From positions 82,973,959-83,037,958 of the forward strand of contig NC_080579.1 of the NCBI RefSeq assembly GCF_029962835.1: a DNA stretch of 64,000 bases. Reading direction: 5' to 3'. Below, piece by piece: positions 47,457 to 58,059 of the stretch. Position 1 is the first letter of the stretch. Every line of letters begins with the position of its first letter. This DNA is from Magnolia sinica (lineage: Eukaryota > Streptophyta > Magnoliopsida > Magnoliales > Magnoliaceae). The position numbers were made by a program, and so were the translations under genes. The notes beneath the pieces are model-generated. The model searched no databases. It was not told the DNA's origin and saw nothing but the letters and a program-made list of their open reading frames with translations.

Positions 47457-48255
47457 TATTGGTGCAAAAATCAGGTTCACCCTCTTTAGGCCTTCATGTA
47501 CCTACACAAGAAGAAGACAAAGGAGACCCTGACTAGAGCAGGGGACCCTCCGATGCCAAAGTCAGGCTAGAAATCTGGGTCTTATAGTATTGAGGGGGTT
47601 TGGGGGAGAGTTTTTGCGTACCTTTCACCCTTCAAGTGTCTCTCATTTATAGGAGAGAGATGATCCTGCCATACGAGGATTCTCTTCCTAATATCTAGGA
47701 GATTTGATTTAGCTTTAGCTGTAACCTTCCTATGAATACTTCCCAATCCTAAGATCCTCGGGATCGAGAATCCTTTCTCGTGATTTCTGGAATGGTATTT
47801 AAGCTTACACCGTTTCCTCCTCGCTTGGCTCGGCCTTGATCGACTCAAGTAACAGATGAGTCTCGGCTGGCTGCAAGGATAAAGCTTTTTGCCCCATCGG
47901 ACGGAACAAGATTGGCTTATGGCCGACGTTCTTCCTTAATCCGATACCCGACACTGTATCCAGCCTCGTATGGGTTGGTTTTATAGTCGGTCAGGTTGGT
48001 TTTAGCTTCAGGGCCCCAATCGGCCTCTTTAGATATTGTTGCCTCATTAACCAAGCCAACTTTATGTGTCTTACTTTGCCTATGACTCTTGACTCTTAAG
48101 GTCTCGGCCAGGATTCGTGTTCCCAGAAATCCGAGCTAAGTCTCTCCTCTAGGCTTGTCTCGATCCAACATGTTGCCTCGGATTCTCGGGCAGTGCCGAT
48201 AGAGTTGGTCCATTCCATAACTGGGTCTCTGGACTCGGTGTTTTTTTTCCCAACA
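47457..48255 (-). repeat. Tat-type element 5' LTR (complete)
   Basis: 799 bp ending CCCAACA at 48255, followed by ATAAT. The inner end reads TATTGG where the 3' LTR has TGTTGG, a change shared with the truncated copy at 43060. Confidence 0.9.
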
Positions 48256-48362
48256 ATAATAATAATAAAGGAAGTAGTATTATATATTTTGATAGGAAAA
48301 TATACAGTCAAATTACATTTCAGGCTGCCAAAAAAAGGGAGGAACGACGCCTGCCTATCCTA

Positions 48363-48398
<36 letters not shown>

Positions 48399-48569
48399 AT
48401 AGGAATGACTACATTTTAAGACTTACAGGTAGCTTCATGTATATTATGTTGCGACTTATATGTCCAATACTGGGCTAGATAAACTATGCACCAATGGGTC
48501 CCAAATATATAATGTAGAAAATGACCAAATTCATGCAAAAATCATGCGGATTAGAATATTCCATAAAAG

Positions 48570-48661
<92 letters not shown>

Positions 48662-49105
48662 GGTCGTCACATTGTCAGGTCCAAATTGTCTGTTGTTTCT
48701 AGCGTTACTTATCCATTTCCAGTAAATAACATGTGCAAGCCCTCTTACATATCCACACATAAGGCTCAAGGACCTGAGGAATGGTTTTCAAGCTATACAT
48801 ATGTGAACAAAGAATTTGGGCCCATACTTCCATTGCCGCTGCAGGGCCTAGCTATACACACCATTTCATTTGGGAATGGATGATGAGATAGGAATTCATG
48901 GACCATTACACACTGCCTATGTACAGATGTAGGCCACTAATCGCATGGGTTTCACAAGTGAGACTAAAAGTGAGCAACCAACTAACCTTATATCCAGGCC
49001 CAACTTTGTACACAGCCTTTTGGACAGCGCTGGTGAGTGATTTGGGTCATCCATCGGTGCTAGAGAGTGAGGCCCAAATTGCCCTGGCTCGTTTATCAAG
49101 GTATG
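48256..49105. other. intergenic with microsatellites
   Basis: Resumption of the pre-insertion locus after the nest. Contains (CT)n at 48365-48396 and (TA)n at 48574-48655. The Ile-Tyr repeat frames are read-through of the (TA)n run. No gene. Confidence 0.7.
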
Positions 49106-50213
49106 TGATGCAGGGGAGGACATGATGACGTCGATCACCATCTTCCTCAAGGATAACTACTCTAAATCCACGGAGTTCTTTGGATTCCTCACAAAGTTTC
49201 CTCAAATCTATGAGAGATAAAAATAAATTCCAATAAATTTGAAAATAAATTAATTGATGATTAAAAAATAAAATTACAATCCTTTAAATAGTGAACTCAA
49301 ACTTAGGAAGACGTTTTAGACTCAAAGTCCCTAAAAAATGTGACTTACCATAAATAGTGAACTTACTATTTATAAACAGTCATGATTCCTACTAGACTTA
49401 ATGGTTTTCGGCCAAAAATAATGATCGTTCAATTTGGCCTAACCACGTTATTCTCCTAATTTTTCAAAGCCATTTTCATGTTGGCATTACTACTACAATT
49501 CAAAGGATCAAGCGTTATGATTGAATTAAAACTTACTATTTATAGTAAAATTGGAAATAAAATGGGCTTTTGACCATTGGTCTGATGGAATCTTGCAAAT
49601 CTTGTGTGGGAAACCCAGTGTAAGTAGCTTTTCCTACCTTGAAATCATATGTGATACATCGACTCATTTCCATTTGCGAGATACGATTGTTTTAAGGTTC
49701 TGACGGTCCTAATCAATTCTACCACCGATTGGGCCTTCTCTGGTCCATCTTTGCCAAGAAAGTAACCCGCTTTATATCAGTCCCCTTCACTTCAAAAGAA
49801 CTTGACCTCGAGTTCTTGTCCTACTTCGGTTCATGATACTTGGTCGGGTCTGCAACATTGAAAATATACTAATTATTCTAAGCACTTTTCATGTTGGGCG
49901 CAACTCCTAAAGCCCAATGGATGAAGAGTTATACTCAAACTAATACTCATTATAAATAGTAAAAACGAAAATAAAACGGGAATTCGATCATCAATCTGAT
50001 GGTATTTCGCAAATTCTGCATGGGCAACCTGACATAGCAGGGTTGGGTGGCTAAAATAGCTCGTCCTACCCCAAAATCATATATGGTACGTCGAATGACT
50101 CATTCCGAATACACTCGATTTAAGGTCCTGACAATCCAGATCACTTCCGCTTGCGATCGAGCCTTTTCTAGTTCATCTTGGCCATGAAATTATCTGCAAC
50201 CCGCTTTACATCA
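49106..50213 (-). mobile_element. family A LTR and PPT plus partial second LTR
   Basis: On the minus strand: the first ~350 bp of an LTR (TGATGTAAAGCGGG, 50213 down to about 49865), a short internal remnant, a PPT-like segment (GAACTCGAGGTCAAG, TTTTGAAGTGAAGGGG), then a full LTR ending CCTGCATCA at 49106. This is the same composition as 8356-9206. Flanking pentamers (GTATG, TATTG) do not match, so it is not a clean insertion. Confidence 0.75.
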
Positions 50214-50625
50214 TATTGTCGTTGATCTTTCGGAGGATTGGTACCAGTTCAATCTTCTTGTTCTTCAACTTATTATAAGTCTCAGTTGAAAATTTCTTAC
50301 TGCGTAGATGTACCATTGCATGGTTGCCGATCTCGAACATCTTTTGTCGTCGATGCTTGCATGCTTGCTCCTTGTACTTGTCGTTTGAGGCATGAAACTT
50401 GGCTTGGACATTTGCATGAATGCTCATGATATTGTCTGTCATATGCTCTGTTGCATTGCTCATGCCCATGAACTTGGGAAAATGGACCAAGTCAAGTGTA
50501 TAGCGGGGCACTCAAATCATAAATAATCTGGAACGGGAACTTTCTTGTTGAACGGTTCACCATGTTGTTGAATGAAAATTTCACTTGGGACATGGCCAAA
50601 TCTCACTGCTTCAATTTGTCACCTA
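50214..50625 (-). pseudogene. Ty3-gypsy integrase C-terminal fragment
   Basis: Two frames give FSFNNMVNRSTRKFPFQIIYD and then RYTLDLVHFPKFMGMSNATE, HASNDKYKEQACKHRRQKMF and VHLRSKKFSTETYNKLKNKK. This is the integrase end and the linker before the chromodomain of chromovirus polyproteins. One frameshift lies near 50511. It butts directly against the family A LTR start at 50213, so it probably belongs to the autonomous partner of that LTR family. Confidence 0.8.
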
Positions 50626-51593
50626 AAATACACTAAATGAGGTTTTCCAACATATGATTTACAACTTCAGTCAGCCTATAGTTCTATGGGTGCTGCTTGA
50701 ATTCAACAATTGAAATTGGACAATAATAAGTGCCTTGGGAATGAGAGAATCAGCTTTTGCTCGATTGATTGTGGTGCCCACAATTTGCACCATCAGGGAT
50801 GGCACGAATGTGATGAATGAACGGAGGAAACGATGATCATAAACTGATGATGATCGATTAATTTGAATGTGAATAGCAGTCCCTATTGTAGAGGTATGGT
50901 ACATATATTGTAAGACTTGCATTTAAATGGTTGAGATTGAGATACATATATGCCAATGTACAGTGTGCCCATGTGTACAAGATGATTATATCATGGTTTT
51001 AAGACTTGGATGCGAACTTGGTGAGATTAATCCAGTTCAACTCCACTCGTGTAGCCTAAGAGCGACTAGGCTAGACTTGGCTATGTGGCTGGTCAGGCTG
51101 AGTCACGGAAGCACCTAATCCACGCTGAAAATTAAAGTAGAATTTGTTCTTTAGTGCAGTCATAGTTCACCATCTAAGTCCATCTTCCTATCTTGTTATG
51201 GGCTCTTCTTTCCTACACCTACACATCAACTTGAGCTCAAATGCATTTGCCTCATCCCAGGATCAGACGAAGGTTGGACCCAACTGTGGCTTGTAGGTTA
51301 CATAGGGATATTTTCGTTAATAAAACAAACTAATATTCAATTTGTGATCATATCTATACTATATACAACATGACTCTTTTTTTTTTTTTAAATGATAATT
51401 TCATGATTTCATCAATATTGCTGTACAATCACTTGAGCAATTCGGGCTACCCCCAGCAGCAAAAACCTGAAGGGAGCCTATCATAATGACTAACAAAAAC
51501 TGCAACCTATCTCCAAGACCCGACTTAGGATCTCATTGGGGATTTCCTGATGGAACCCAAGCCTATAACTCATACTCAATCTTCCTTTAGTCT
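50626..51593. other. intergenic, no gene
   Basis: No recognisable feature apart from a short T run (about 51379-51390). Small open frames at 50671-50922 and 50927-51118 lack similarity. Confidence 0.5.
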
Positions 51594-52028
51594 TTATGTT
51601 TCCCTTAGTAGATGCTCTCTAATACCTATCTGGTTGCATATATTGCTTAGAACTACGGGCATAGAGAGATGCTGATGAGATTTACACCCAAACGACTTTT
51701 TAGCCGGTGAACTTTGTAAGCAGAATTTGTTATTAATGCTGACTGAATTATGTCTTCCCTTAACGATCTTTGATCTTTGAAGCTCATAGCAATTTTCATT
51801 TGTGTAATGCTCATGCCCTTGTTGGAAAACAATTCTCTGCACATTTCCCCGCACAGGGGTCATGAAATTCCCCTTGGATGGGAAGCAAATTTTACTTGTT
51901 TGTGATTCTTTTCCATGTGCTGGCTTCTTTACATGCCCAGCAAAGACTTGGTGATTTTGGTATCCTTGATTCAGTGGTTTATACAAGATTTCATATAGGT
52001 ATTTAACAAATTTGAGTTGACTCGGCAT
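51594..52028 (-). CDS. unrecognised 144-residue open frame
   Basis: The frame starts at an ATG and is open for 144 codons, longer than most chance frames nearby. The product is basic (KKPAHGKESQTSK, SPAKKSFGCKSHQH) with several Cys and His but no zinc-finger spacing I recognise. There is no visible promoter or codon signature. It could be part of a decayed transposon protein or an exon of an unknown gene. I would not call it real without transcript support. Confidence 0.2.
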   Translation of the reverse strand: MPSQLKFVKYLYEILYKPLNQGYQNHQVFAGHVKKPAHGKESQTSKICFPSKGNFMTPVRGNVQRIVFQQGHEHYTNENCYELQRSKIVKGRHNSVSINNKFCLQSSPAKKSFGCKSHQHLSMPVVLSNICNQIGIREHLLRET

Positions 52029-52304
52029 GTTTTCAATTGTGCTTGGGTTAGGAAGCTATTAGATTCTTTATGAATTTCTTGTGGTTTTCTAACTAGGGAT
52101 TGGGTGCAAGACTGGCTACTGGCTTGTATTCCGGCATCACATATGGCCTATAAGAAGCTCTGGGAGCTCATGATTGGATTAATCTCTAGTTTAATGGAAT
52201 GCAGTAAACTTCTGTTAATTTATTTCCATTGACCCTAAATTTCGTGTTTATCAGGGTTTTAAATTGTTCCTAAAATTCTGTCATAAAATGTGACCATTGG
52301 CACT

Positions 52305-52460
52305 AGAACGGTTTAAAACCGTTCCTAAAATTCTGTATCTAAAATTTTAAACGGTACCCAAAATGGTTCTGGACCGTTCCTGATTTTTTGCGATGCCTCA
52401 TTTAGGAACGGTTTAAAACCGTTCCTGAAGCATTTAAAACCGTTCCTAAGTGACGATTTT
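52305..52460. repeat. palindromic AACGGTTTAAAACCGTT repeats
   Basis: The perfect palindrome AACGGTTTAAAACCGTT occurs twice (about 52307-52323 and 52408-52424). Half-sites 'aaaaccgttcct' and 'ggaccgttcct' lie around it. The arrangement resembles subterminal binding-site repeats of a CACTA or Mutator-type end, but no TIR or duplication was found. Confidence 0.6.
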
Positions 52461-53383
52461 GGTGTGGTGCTACTTTTATTTAGAAAAATCGAACCCTGAA
52501 CCAGAGGTGAAGTTTTGGAGCTCACTTCCCACACAACCATCCCGTCTGTCGGGCCGTTCCCTTCTCTCAAAAGGTACAACATGACTTGCTTTTAAATATT
52601 TTTAGTTTGCAAATTGTTTTCCTAAAACTTTGAATATGAAATATACATGAGAAACGATTTTAAATGAAGTTGTGAATATTTTATAACTAAAAAAATATGA
52701 CTATTAAATGTTGCACTCTCCGGACCTTTAAACCCTATTAGGGTTTAGCCCTACATCTACTGCAACACATTGTGTTGAAATATTTTATAATTTGGAAATT
52801 GAAAAAGTCGATAAAATGACAATTGATAACAACCAGGCTGCAGCATGTATTAGATCGGATGTCCTTAAAGGATTATTTGCCCCCTTTTATTTATGATTAC
52901 TAATAGACTACGTGGCAAACCTCTTCCAGAATATGTCAAGCCTAATAGGTTCTGCATGCAGCAATCACGAAGAAACCCCTGTGGGAACTCATTCAAGGTA
53001 GTTTATCCGACAGATTTGAGTTGGATATGCTGAGTTAACTCACTGAGTCGTATGCTGAGTTGACTTACTGAGTTATGTGCTGAACCACCAAGGAGATGTA
53101 CTTAGAGCACGAGAGAAGAGGAGACATGTTTACTTTTACTGCTGTTGAAATAATCCTAGCAAGCCATGCTTATATTTGCACATGAGGTTGGGCGTTATGG
53201 CTCATGATGATTGTTTCTGACGGTTGGAAACTAACCATTTTTGGTTGTTTATGACTGTTGGAAAACTAGCTATTTATAACCGTTTTTTTACCGTTGCGTG
53301 CAGCCAGCGGCTGCATGTCATAACCGTTGCATGCTTGCTGTTTAATACAACAGTTTCTGCATGATTATAGCTGTTGTATATAT
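52461..53383. other. intergenic, no gene
   Basis: AT-rich text. A short degenerate repeat around 'tgctgagttaactcactgagt' lies at 53028-53085. Nothing coding. Confidence 0.5.
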
Positions 53384-53921
53384 GGAAAATGGTACAATGA
53401 GGTCGACCTAGACCTCATGGGAACTTCTCATGAGGTCGAGCTGTGTGGGCCCCACCACGATGTGTGTCAACATCTACCCCATCAGTCAGATGCACCATTC
53501 CATGGTGAGCCACGGCCTTAAAAAACAAGTCAATCCATGGTTTGGTTGGGCCACACCAAATACAACAATTGAGAGGGGTTATTCTCCCATTAAAACATTC
53601 ATAATCATTTCTTGGGCCCACCAAGATATGGTTCACAAATCCAGACCATCCATTGCGTGTGTCCCACTTGGATGAGGGGTCAGACCAAGTTCCAGCCGCA
53701 CCCAAAACTCAAGTGGACCCCATCAAGTGATTTTATATATTTTAGGCATGTCTTCACATGGGTTTAGATGGAATGGCCCACCCGAGTTCCGTATACAACG
53801 GATTTTTGGCATATCCCATGACCTAAAGGGGACCCATCAAATGCACGGTGTTGATGTTCAACACGCATCACGATGGGGCCCACACAGCTCGACCTCATGG
53901 GACCTCATAGTACCATTTCCC
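53384..53921 (+). mobile_element. TIR MITE family M1, copy a
   Basis: 538 bp between GGAAAATGGTAC and its inverted GTACCATTTCCC. The inner terminal repeats read TGAGGTCGAGCTGTGTGGGC. Flanked by TATAT on both sides, consistent with insertion in a TA tract. Internal text ('aaacattcataatcatt', 'ttggatgaggggtcagacca') is shared by the other four copies. Confidence 0.85.
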
Positions 53922-53963
53922 ATATATATGATATAAAAAATGATATATACATACGCACACACA

Positions 53964-54485
53964 CTTCCCATGAGGTCGAGTTATGTGGGCCCCACCATGA
54001 TGCGTGTCGAACATCAACACCGTGCATTTTATGCGTCCCCTTTAAATTATAGGATAACCCAAAAATCAGCTATATACGGAACTCAAGTGGGCCATACCAT
54101 CTAAAATTATGTAAAGACATGCCTAAAATATATAAAAGCACTTGGTGGGGCTACCTAAAATTTGGATGCATCCGAAACTTGGTATAACCCCTCATCTAAG
54201 TCGGAAACACATAATGGATGGGCTGGATTTGTGAACCACACTTCAGTGGGCCCAAAAAATGATTATGAATGTTTTAACGGGGGGGGGGGGGTTTAACCCC
54301 TCTCAACTTTTGTACGTGGTGTGGCCCACAAAAGTCATTGATTGACTTGATTTTTAAGCCCTAGGCCCACCATGAAATGATGCATTTGACTAGGGGGTAG
54401 ATGTTTGACACGCATAATGGTGGGGTCCACACAGCCTGACCTCATGGGAAGTTCCCATGAGCTCCACCACATAGAACCATTTCCT
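53964..54485 (-). mobile_element. TIR MITE family M1, copy b
   Basis: Opposite orientation to copy a (the block 'atcaacaccgtgcat' comes first). The left outer ~30 bp are missing; the right end is AACCATTTCC before a TA run. A G-homopolymer of about 12 interrupts it near 54280. Confidence 0.8.
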
Positions 54486-54710
54486 ATATATATATATAAA
54501 GGAAAATGGTCACCTGCACACCTTCCTACCTGAGCACTACACGTGTCATGGGCACAAAATCTGAATGGTCCACGTGATGTGGCACCCCTTGAAACTCTAT
54601 GGGCCCAAATTTCATCATGATCTAAAACTCTAGTGGGCCATAACAAAGAGAAATGCAAATCAAGGGAGGAAATTGATTCCTTTTTCCATGGCCCACCATA
54701 GTTTTGTTTC
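54486..54710. mobile_element. partial second MITE family (M2)
   Basis: Begins 'ggaaaatggtcacctgcaca' and contains 'acacgtgtcatgggcac' and 'gtgatgtggcacccctt'. It corresponds to one half of the complete M2 copy at 55185-55543. Confidence 0.5.
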
Positions 54711-55175
54711 GAGCTGTGTGGGTCCCACCATGATGTGTGTCGAACATCAACACTGTGCATTTGATAGGTCCCCTTTAAATTAAGGGATATCCCAAAAATC
54801 AGCCATATACGAAACTCAGGTGGGCCATACCATCTAAAATCATATGAAGACATGCCTAAAACATATAAAAGCTCTTGGTGGGGCCCACCTGAAATTTAAA
54901 TGCGTCTGAAACTTGCTAACCCCTCATCCAAGTGGGACACACATAATGGATGGGATGGATTTGTGAACAACATCTCGGTGGGCCCAACAAATGATTATGA
55001 ATGTTTTAATGGGAGGGTAACCCCTCTCGACTTTTGTATGTGGTGTGGCCCACACAAGTCATTGATTGACTTGATTTTTAAGCACGAGGCCCACCATGGA
55101 ATGGTGCATCTGGCACCCACACAGCTCGACCTCATAGGAAGTTCCCATAAGGTCGAATGCATGGAACCATTTCCC
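54711..55175 (-). mobile_element. TIR MITE family M1, copy c
   Basis: Same orientation as copy b. Begins in 'cgagctgtgtgggtccc' (outer end replaced by the M2 fragment) and ends AACCATTTCCC before a (CA)n run. A central deletion is visible near 55110. Confidence 0.78.
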
Positions 55176-55184
55176 ACACACACA

Positions 55185-55541
55185 CATGAATGCTGAGCTA
55201 CACACCAATTTGCACGAGTTTTGAGAACTCCTCATACATGATGTGACTCCAAAATTTGAACGGTCGACGTGAAGCAGCACCTTATGAAACCCCCAAGCCC
55301 AATGTTTTACTTTGATCCAAAACTTTGGTGGGCCATAAAAAATGAAAACACTTTCCTCCCTTGCTTTTTATTTATCTTTGCTATGGCCCACTAGAATTTT
55401 GGTTCAGGTGAAAATTTGCCCCTTGGGGTTTCATGAGATTCTGCATCACATGGACCGTTCGGATTAGACACCCATGACACATGTGTAAAGGTGTGCACAT
55501 GCATAGGTGCGCAAGAGAGCATGACTCTCTTTCTCCCTTTT

Positions 55542-55543
<2 letters not shown>
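55185..55543. mobile_element. MITE family M2
   Basis: About 360 bp with long imperfect inverted ends: 'ctgagctacacaccaatttg' against 'cacatgcataggtgcgcaag', and 'aaacattggg..ttttggtgggccata' arms. Followed directly by the 55544 (AT)n run. Confidence 0.55.

Positions 55544-55607
<64 letters not shown>
55544..55607. repeat. (AT)n microsatellite
   Basis: About 32 AT units lie between MITE M2 and M1 copy d. The Ile-Tyr frame reading through it is spurious. Confidence 0.95.
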
Positions 55608-55609
<2 letters not shown>

Positions 55610-56155
55610 AAAAGGTTCTATGCGGTCGAGTTCATGGGAACTTCATAATCATATTATATATGGAAAAGGTCCCATGAGGTCGAACTGTGTGGGCCCCATC
55701 GTGATGCATGTTGACCATCTACCAGTCAGTCAGGTGCACCATTCCATGGTGGGCCTTGTGACTTGTGTGGGCCACACCACATAAAAGTTGAGAAAGGTTA
55801 CCCTCCATTAAAACATTCATAATCATTTGTTGGGCCCACTGAGATGTGGTTCACAAATCCAGCCCATTCATTATGTGTCTCACTTGGATGAGGGGTCAGA
55901 CCAAGTTTTAGATATATCCAAATTTTAGGTGGGCCCCAACAAGGGTTTTAATATGTTTTAGGTGTGTCTTCACATGATTTTAGATGGTATGGCCCACAAG
56001 AGTTCCGTATATAGCTGATTTTTGGGATATCCCATAATTTAGAGGGGACCCATCAAATGCACAGTGTTGATGGTCGACACGCATCACGGTGGGGTCCACA
56101 CAGCTCGACCTGATGGGAATTTCTCATGAGCTCGACCGCATAGAGCCTTTTTCCC
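55608..56155 (+). mobile_element. TIR MITE family M1, copy d
   Basis: Starts GGAAAAGGTTCTATGCGGTC and ends with the inverted AGCCTTTTTCCC. A second start motif (GGAAAAGGTCCC, 55661) preceded by TATATAT suggests a terminal duplication or a copy inserted in its own end. (TA)n on both flanks. Confidence 0.85.
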
Positions 56156-56192
<37 letters not shown>

Positions 56193-56203
56193 CACACACA
56201 CAT

Positions 56204-56755
56204 GGGAAAGGGTTCTATGTGGTCCACCTCATGGGAACTTCCCATGAGGTCGAGCTATGTGGGCCCACTGTGATGCATGTGGAACATCTACCCCATTAGT
56301 CAGATGCACCATTCCATGGTGGGCCTCGGGCTTAAAAATCAAGTCAATCCATGGCTTGTTTGGGCCATACCACATACAAAAGTTAAGAGGGGTTACCCTC
56401 CCATTAAAACATTAATAATCATTTGTTGGGCCTACCGAGATGTGGTTAATTCACAAATCCAGCCCACCCATTATATGTGTCCCACTTGGATGAGGGGTCA
56501 GACCAAGTTTCAGATGCATCCAAATTTCAGGTGGGCCCCACCAAGTGCTTTTATATGTTTTAGGCATATCTTCATATGATTTAAGATGGTATGGCCCACC
56601 TGAGTTCCTTATATGGCTGATTTTTCAGATATCCCATAATTTAAAGTGGACCCATCAAATGCATGGTGTTGATGTTCGACACGCATCACGGTGGGGCCCA
56701 CACAGCTCGATCTCATGGGAAGTTCCTATGAGGTCGACCGCACAGAACCATTCCC
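56204..56755 (+). mobile_element. TIR MITE family M1, copy e
   Basis: 552 bp from GGGAAAGGGTTC to GAACCATTCCC. Left flank is (TA)n then (CA)n, right flank 'atacatat'. The best-preserved copy of the five. Confidence 0.85.
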
Positions 56756-57301
56756 ATACATATATTGAAAAGAAAGAACTGATCAATAACCAACCAAACA
56801 ATTTGCAATTTGCCTGTTGAATTTGGTATATACCTCTCCTTGGAGGTTACATGGTCAGCATCGAACAGATGCGTGCAGAGTACATGCGATGTGAAAGGAT
56901 ACGATACAAATGGCCCATTTAACAACACATCTTAATCAAGGTTTCGCTGGACCACGCGAACTGGTACCCCACGCTATCTCAACCACACATGTGTTAACCA
57001 AAATGTTATCAGAATCGTTAAGCTGGTTGGCCTAACCTCAAACTGCACCAATAGAACAATCCTTACCATTTGGCTGGCAGCCTCAACAGATCTCAGATTA
57101 AAAATCGATCAAACCGTTATATCATCCACTCAAATGGACCACCACCAGTCTACAGTGGGACCCGCAAGAAATATGGTCCCTAGTACCCAAAACCCAATAC
57201 AGAAAAGAACATCTAAACTAATCTTTTCGTCTGATCAAAAACGCAAAAAATAATAATAATAATCAAACTAAATGCAGTTTCTCAAAATCCCAATTCAACC
57301 A

Positions 57302-57304
<3 letters not shown>
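56756..57304. other. intergenic, 3' side of calmodulin-like gene
   Basis: No gene. Contains 'tggtccctagtaccc' and a short TAA run (57250-57263). The 3' UTR of the minus-strand gene at 57357 should end here; no canonical AATAAA was seen. Confidence 0.5.

Positions 57305-57345
<41 letters not shown>
57305..57345. repeat. (GA)n microsatellite in 3' UTR
   Basis: About 20 AG units, 11 bases from the stop codon of the calmodulin-like gene, so it falls in the 3' UTR as (CT)n on the coding strand. Confidence 0.95.
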
Positions 57346-57348
<3 letters not shown>

Positions 57349-57356
57349 ATGAGTGG

Positions 57357-57956
57357 TCACCCTTCGATCTCCCTCTGCAACTTGGACGGCAGAGATTTCA
57401 TCATCATCATCTTAAATTCTTGGAAATCAACATACCCGTCTCCGTTGTGATCCACCATAGAAATCATTTTCTTGCATTCATCTATGCTGCTATTGTGACC
57501 GATGCTCTTCAAAATATTGCCCAATTCCTCTGGAGATATGAGCCCATTTCGGTCCACGTCATAAACCAAGAATGCCTGTCGCAAATCCTCCAAGACCGTC
57601 GTCCTATCAGTGCCACTGACATGCATATCGACAAACTCGTTGAAATCTATTAAACCATCTCCGTCCAAATCGGCCTCCCTGATCATCGACCTCAGTTCGT
57701 CATCAGATGTTGGGTGGCCCAATCTAGCCATGATCGAGCCAAGATCTGTTGACGATATCTTTCCATCGCCATTGGCATCGAACTCACGGAATACGTGGTG
57801 GAGCTCATGGAACTGGCTTCTTTCCAATCCCGGGTGGGTGGGGATCGGGTCCTTGGATGTTGGATCTTTGGTCATTTTTTTGGGGCTCTGAAAGGGAGAC
57901 ATTGGATCGGGTTTGGACTTTTTGAGCCATTTCGTGAAGAAAGATACAATATCCAT
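57357..57956 (-). CDS. calmodulin-like protein, four EF-hands
   Basis: An intact intronless frame of 199 residues with a true ATG. The N-terminus (residues 1-45) is basic and Pro-rich with a short hydrophobic start (MDIVSFFTKWL) and may mediate membrane or target contact. Four EF-hand loops follow: 60-71 (DANGDGKISSTD), 96-107 (DLDGDGLIDFNE), 133-144 (DVDRNGLISPEE) and 169-180 (DHNGDGYVDFQE). Loops 2-4 keep the bidentate Glu at position 12; loop 1 has Asp, which usually weakens calcium or favours magnesium. The spacing (pair, linker ~25, pair) is that of plant CML calcium sensors. The partner is unknown. A TATA box lies ~104 bp upstream and GA/CT tracts flank the gene. No stops or frameshifts. 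Confidence 0.95.
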   Translation of the reverse strand: MDIVSFFTKWLKKSKPDPMSPFQSPKKMTKDPTSKDPIPTHPGLERSQFHELHHVFREFDANGDGKISSTDLGSIMARLGHPTSDDELRSMIREADLDGDGLIDFNEFVDMHVSGTDRTTVLEDLRQAFLVYDVDRNGLISPEELGNILKSIGHNSSIDECKKMISMVDHNGDGYVDFQEFKMMMMKSLPSKLQREIEG

Positions 57957-58059
57957 GTCTTCGATTGTTGAGAGAGAGAGAGAGTTTTGTTTAGAGGCAA
58001 TAAGAAGAGAGAGGTTTTGGACGAGAAAATACTGGAGAGAGAGAGAGAGTCCTCTTATG

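Larger units (their letters stand above)
18303..48255 (-). mobile_element. Tat-type Ty3-gypsy element with nested insertions
   Basis: The element runs on the minus strand: 5' LTR 47457-48255, PBS-like TTTGGCGCCGTCTGTGGG, gag, RT remnant with RNase H, integrase, antisense extra ORF, 3' LTR 18303-19100. LTR ends are TGTTGG and CCAACA with a perfect ATAAT duplication. The PBS string, the dual RNase H-integrase order and an antisense ORF between pol and 3' LTR fit the Tat lineage (Grande/RIRE2/Retand relatives). It is interrupted by the 23379-40871 insertion and by foreign DNA at 43720-47128. It has lost the gag zinc knuckle, protease and most of RT. Confidence 0.88.

Noticed and set aside
48460..48883. 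Frames rich in Ile-Tyr repeats
   Set aside because: Pure read-through of the (TA)n microsatellite.
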